The notes under the pieces were generated by a model, which saw only the letters and a program-made list of their open reading frames with translations, had not been told where the DNA came from and did no database searches. This document shows, in pieces, positions 63,031 through 64,000 of a DNA stretch of 64,000 nucleotides. This DNA comes from Gyrodactylus bullatarudis (Eukaryota > Platyhelminthes > Monogenea > Gyrodactylidea > Gyrodactylidae): contig SSNU01000165.1 in assembly GCA_012064415.1 (NCBI GenBank), positions 86,313 through 150,312 on the forward strand. The letters run 5' to 3'. Position 1 is the first letter of the stretch. Every line of letters begins with the position of its first letter. Made by a program: the position numbers and the translations under genes.

Positions 63031-63879
63031 TTAAATATTTTCTTCAACATATTTCCTATTATTTTTAAATCTGGGATATATGTCAAATATCATTTCTTTT
63101 CTCTGCTCATTGGAGATACCAAGTTTAATAGTTACTACAGCTTTCATTTCACCAGAAACAACTCCTACGATATCTTTATTATCTTCCAACATTAATGGTC
63201 CACCAGAATCACCAGCTCCAGCATTCTGAATGTTGATATCATCATAGTTGACACAAATAGGATCATTTAATTCAATTCTCTCTTGCTCCGAAAGGAGACA
63301 TTTGGAAGCCTTGAGATGGCCAGATTTCAGAACGCCTAGATTCTTCACACTGTCATCATAATCATATCCGTATCCACTGAGAAGTAATGGGGTACCAACT
63401 GGAACAGTATTTTCAAGATTGACTTTTCCGAGACCTACAAACTTTCCAAGAGTAGCAGTTCTTCCAAGTTTCAGGAAGGCCACGTCATATCCATTAGTAA
63501 GACTAACAGAAGGGTCTTTGTAGGATTTGAAACATTTTTTTTCAAATTCTGGAGCCATGCTTAATTCTGTCACCGGATATCGAGTTTTGACATCTGGATT
63601 TTCAGTCATACCTAGAAAGACCTGCAAATATTAATGAGATAAATCGAAGCTTACGTGATAATTCTTTGGTAGCAGTTCTTTATGACACACACAATGTCCT
63701 GCAGTGAGGATCTTAGTTGGACTGACAAGACTACCAGTACAAGCGCTTTTGCCCATTCTCAAGTAGGCGATAAATGGAAAGTCTTTTGTAGTATCCTGCT
63801 TATTTCCTTTGAATACCGACATTCGAGCTGCATAAGCAGTCATTATCGAACAAAGTATTAAGCTCACTATCAACTTCAT
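63031..63879 (-). CDS. Secreted trypsin-fold serine protease, upstream paralog
   Basis: Exons 63879-63655 and 63621-63031 with a 33-base intron at the same place as in its neighbour; 271 residues. The first 25 residues (through MSVFKG) are identical to the paralog. Triad His62, Asp121 and Ser214 (GAGDSGGPL) are intact. The S1 position is Asn208 as in the neighbour. Differences cluster in surface loops (for example ENPDVKTRYPVTEL against DEANIRVRYPVTNF). The upstream sequence is nearly identical to that of the paralog for at least 90 bases, including the TATA box at 63915-63921, showing a recent tandem duplication. Confidence 0.88.
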
Positions 63880-63914
63880 TAATAAGTTCTGAGTTAAACA
63901 TGAAATGGGAACTA

Positions 63915-63921
63915 TTTTATA
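63915..63921 (-). promoter_or_regulatory. TATA box of the upstream protease gene
   Basis: TATAAAA on the minus strand at the same distance from the start codon as in the paralog, within a conserved block (caaggtataaaatagt). Confidence 0.6.
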
Positions 63922-64000
63922 CCTTGTCTGGTATTTATCTAATTGATTATATTATATAATCATAGCATTACAACGAGAAGTGCAATATAAAGTAGCTTTT

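Noticed and set aside
62823..63086. 87-codon minus-strand open frame after the protease
   Set aside because: Overlaps the end of the protease gene in another frame and looks AT-driven.
1..64000. CRISPR arrays, operons, rRNA genes
   Set aside because: None seen; the window is eukaryotic with introns and polyadenylation signals.

Overview
This is AT-rich eukaryotic DNA. Genes are split by many introns with ordinary GT-AG signals, and most of the sequence is intronic or repeat-derived. The genes and mobile elements fit an arthropod: dystrobrevin, a JIP3/4-type scaffold, secreted trypsin-fold proteases, a Penelope-like retroelement and a TTAA-inserted MITE. A parasitic copepod such as a sea louse is my best guess, from base composition and general character only; nothing in the sequence proves it.

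Layout. (1) About 2.9-34.9 kb, + strand: thirteen exons of a dystrobrevin gene. They run from the second EF-hand-like region through the ZZ zinc finger, a long Asn/Gln/Ser-rich insert and the coiled coil to a Ser/Asn-rich tail. The N-terminal exons lie upstream of the window. All thirteen junctions keep one reading frame (1,009 residues). An early stop with a nearby AATAAA at 24.7 kb suggests a short isoform, and two more in-phase exons at 37.7 and 40.8 kb could give another C-terminus. The introns hold a tRNA-like element joined to a hammerhead-ribozyme motif (7.8 kb), a piggyBac-like MITE (17.1 kb), a Penelope-like element with RT and GIY-YIG domains (29.5-31.4 kb), a tail fragment of that element (27.3 kb) and palindromic repeats.

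(2) 35-48 kb: mostly gene-poor. It holds two decayed non-LTR retrotransposon fragments, several snap-back repeats and an orphan exon with one membrane segment (48.3 kb). (3) 49.1-51.1 kb: an intronless 666-residue four-pass membrane protein of the pannexin/innexin superfamily with a long N-terminal tail. (4) 53.4-57.3 kb: ten exons of the N-terminal coiled-coil half of a JIP3/JIP4 (Sunday driver) scaffold, apparently ending early. (5) 60.4-63.9 kb, - strand: two tandem paralogous secreted serine proteases, each with a 33-base intron and a TATA box.

The genes do not form a pathway. Dystrobrevin (dystrophin complex), the scaffold (kinesin/JNK) and the channel-like protein are ordinary cellular genes that happen to be neighbours. 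The most novel material is in the repeats: the tRNA-like/hammerhead composite, the MITE whose empty site can be read elsewhere in the same window, and a family of 0.3-0.65 kb palindromic elements present in at least six copies.
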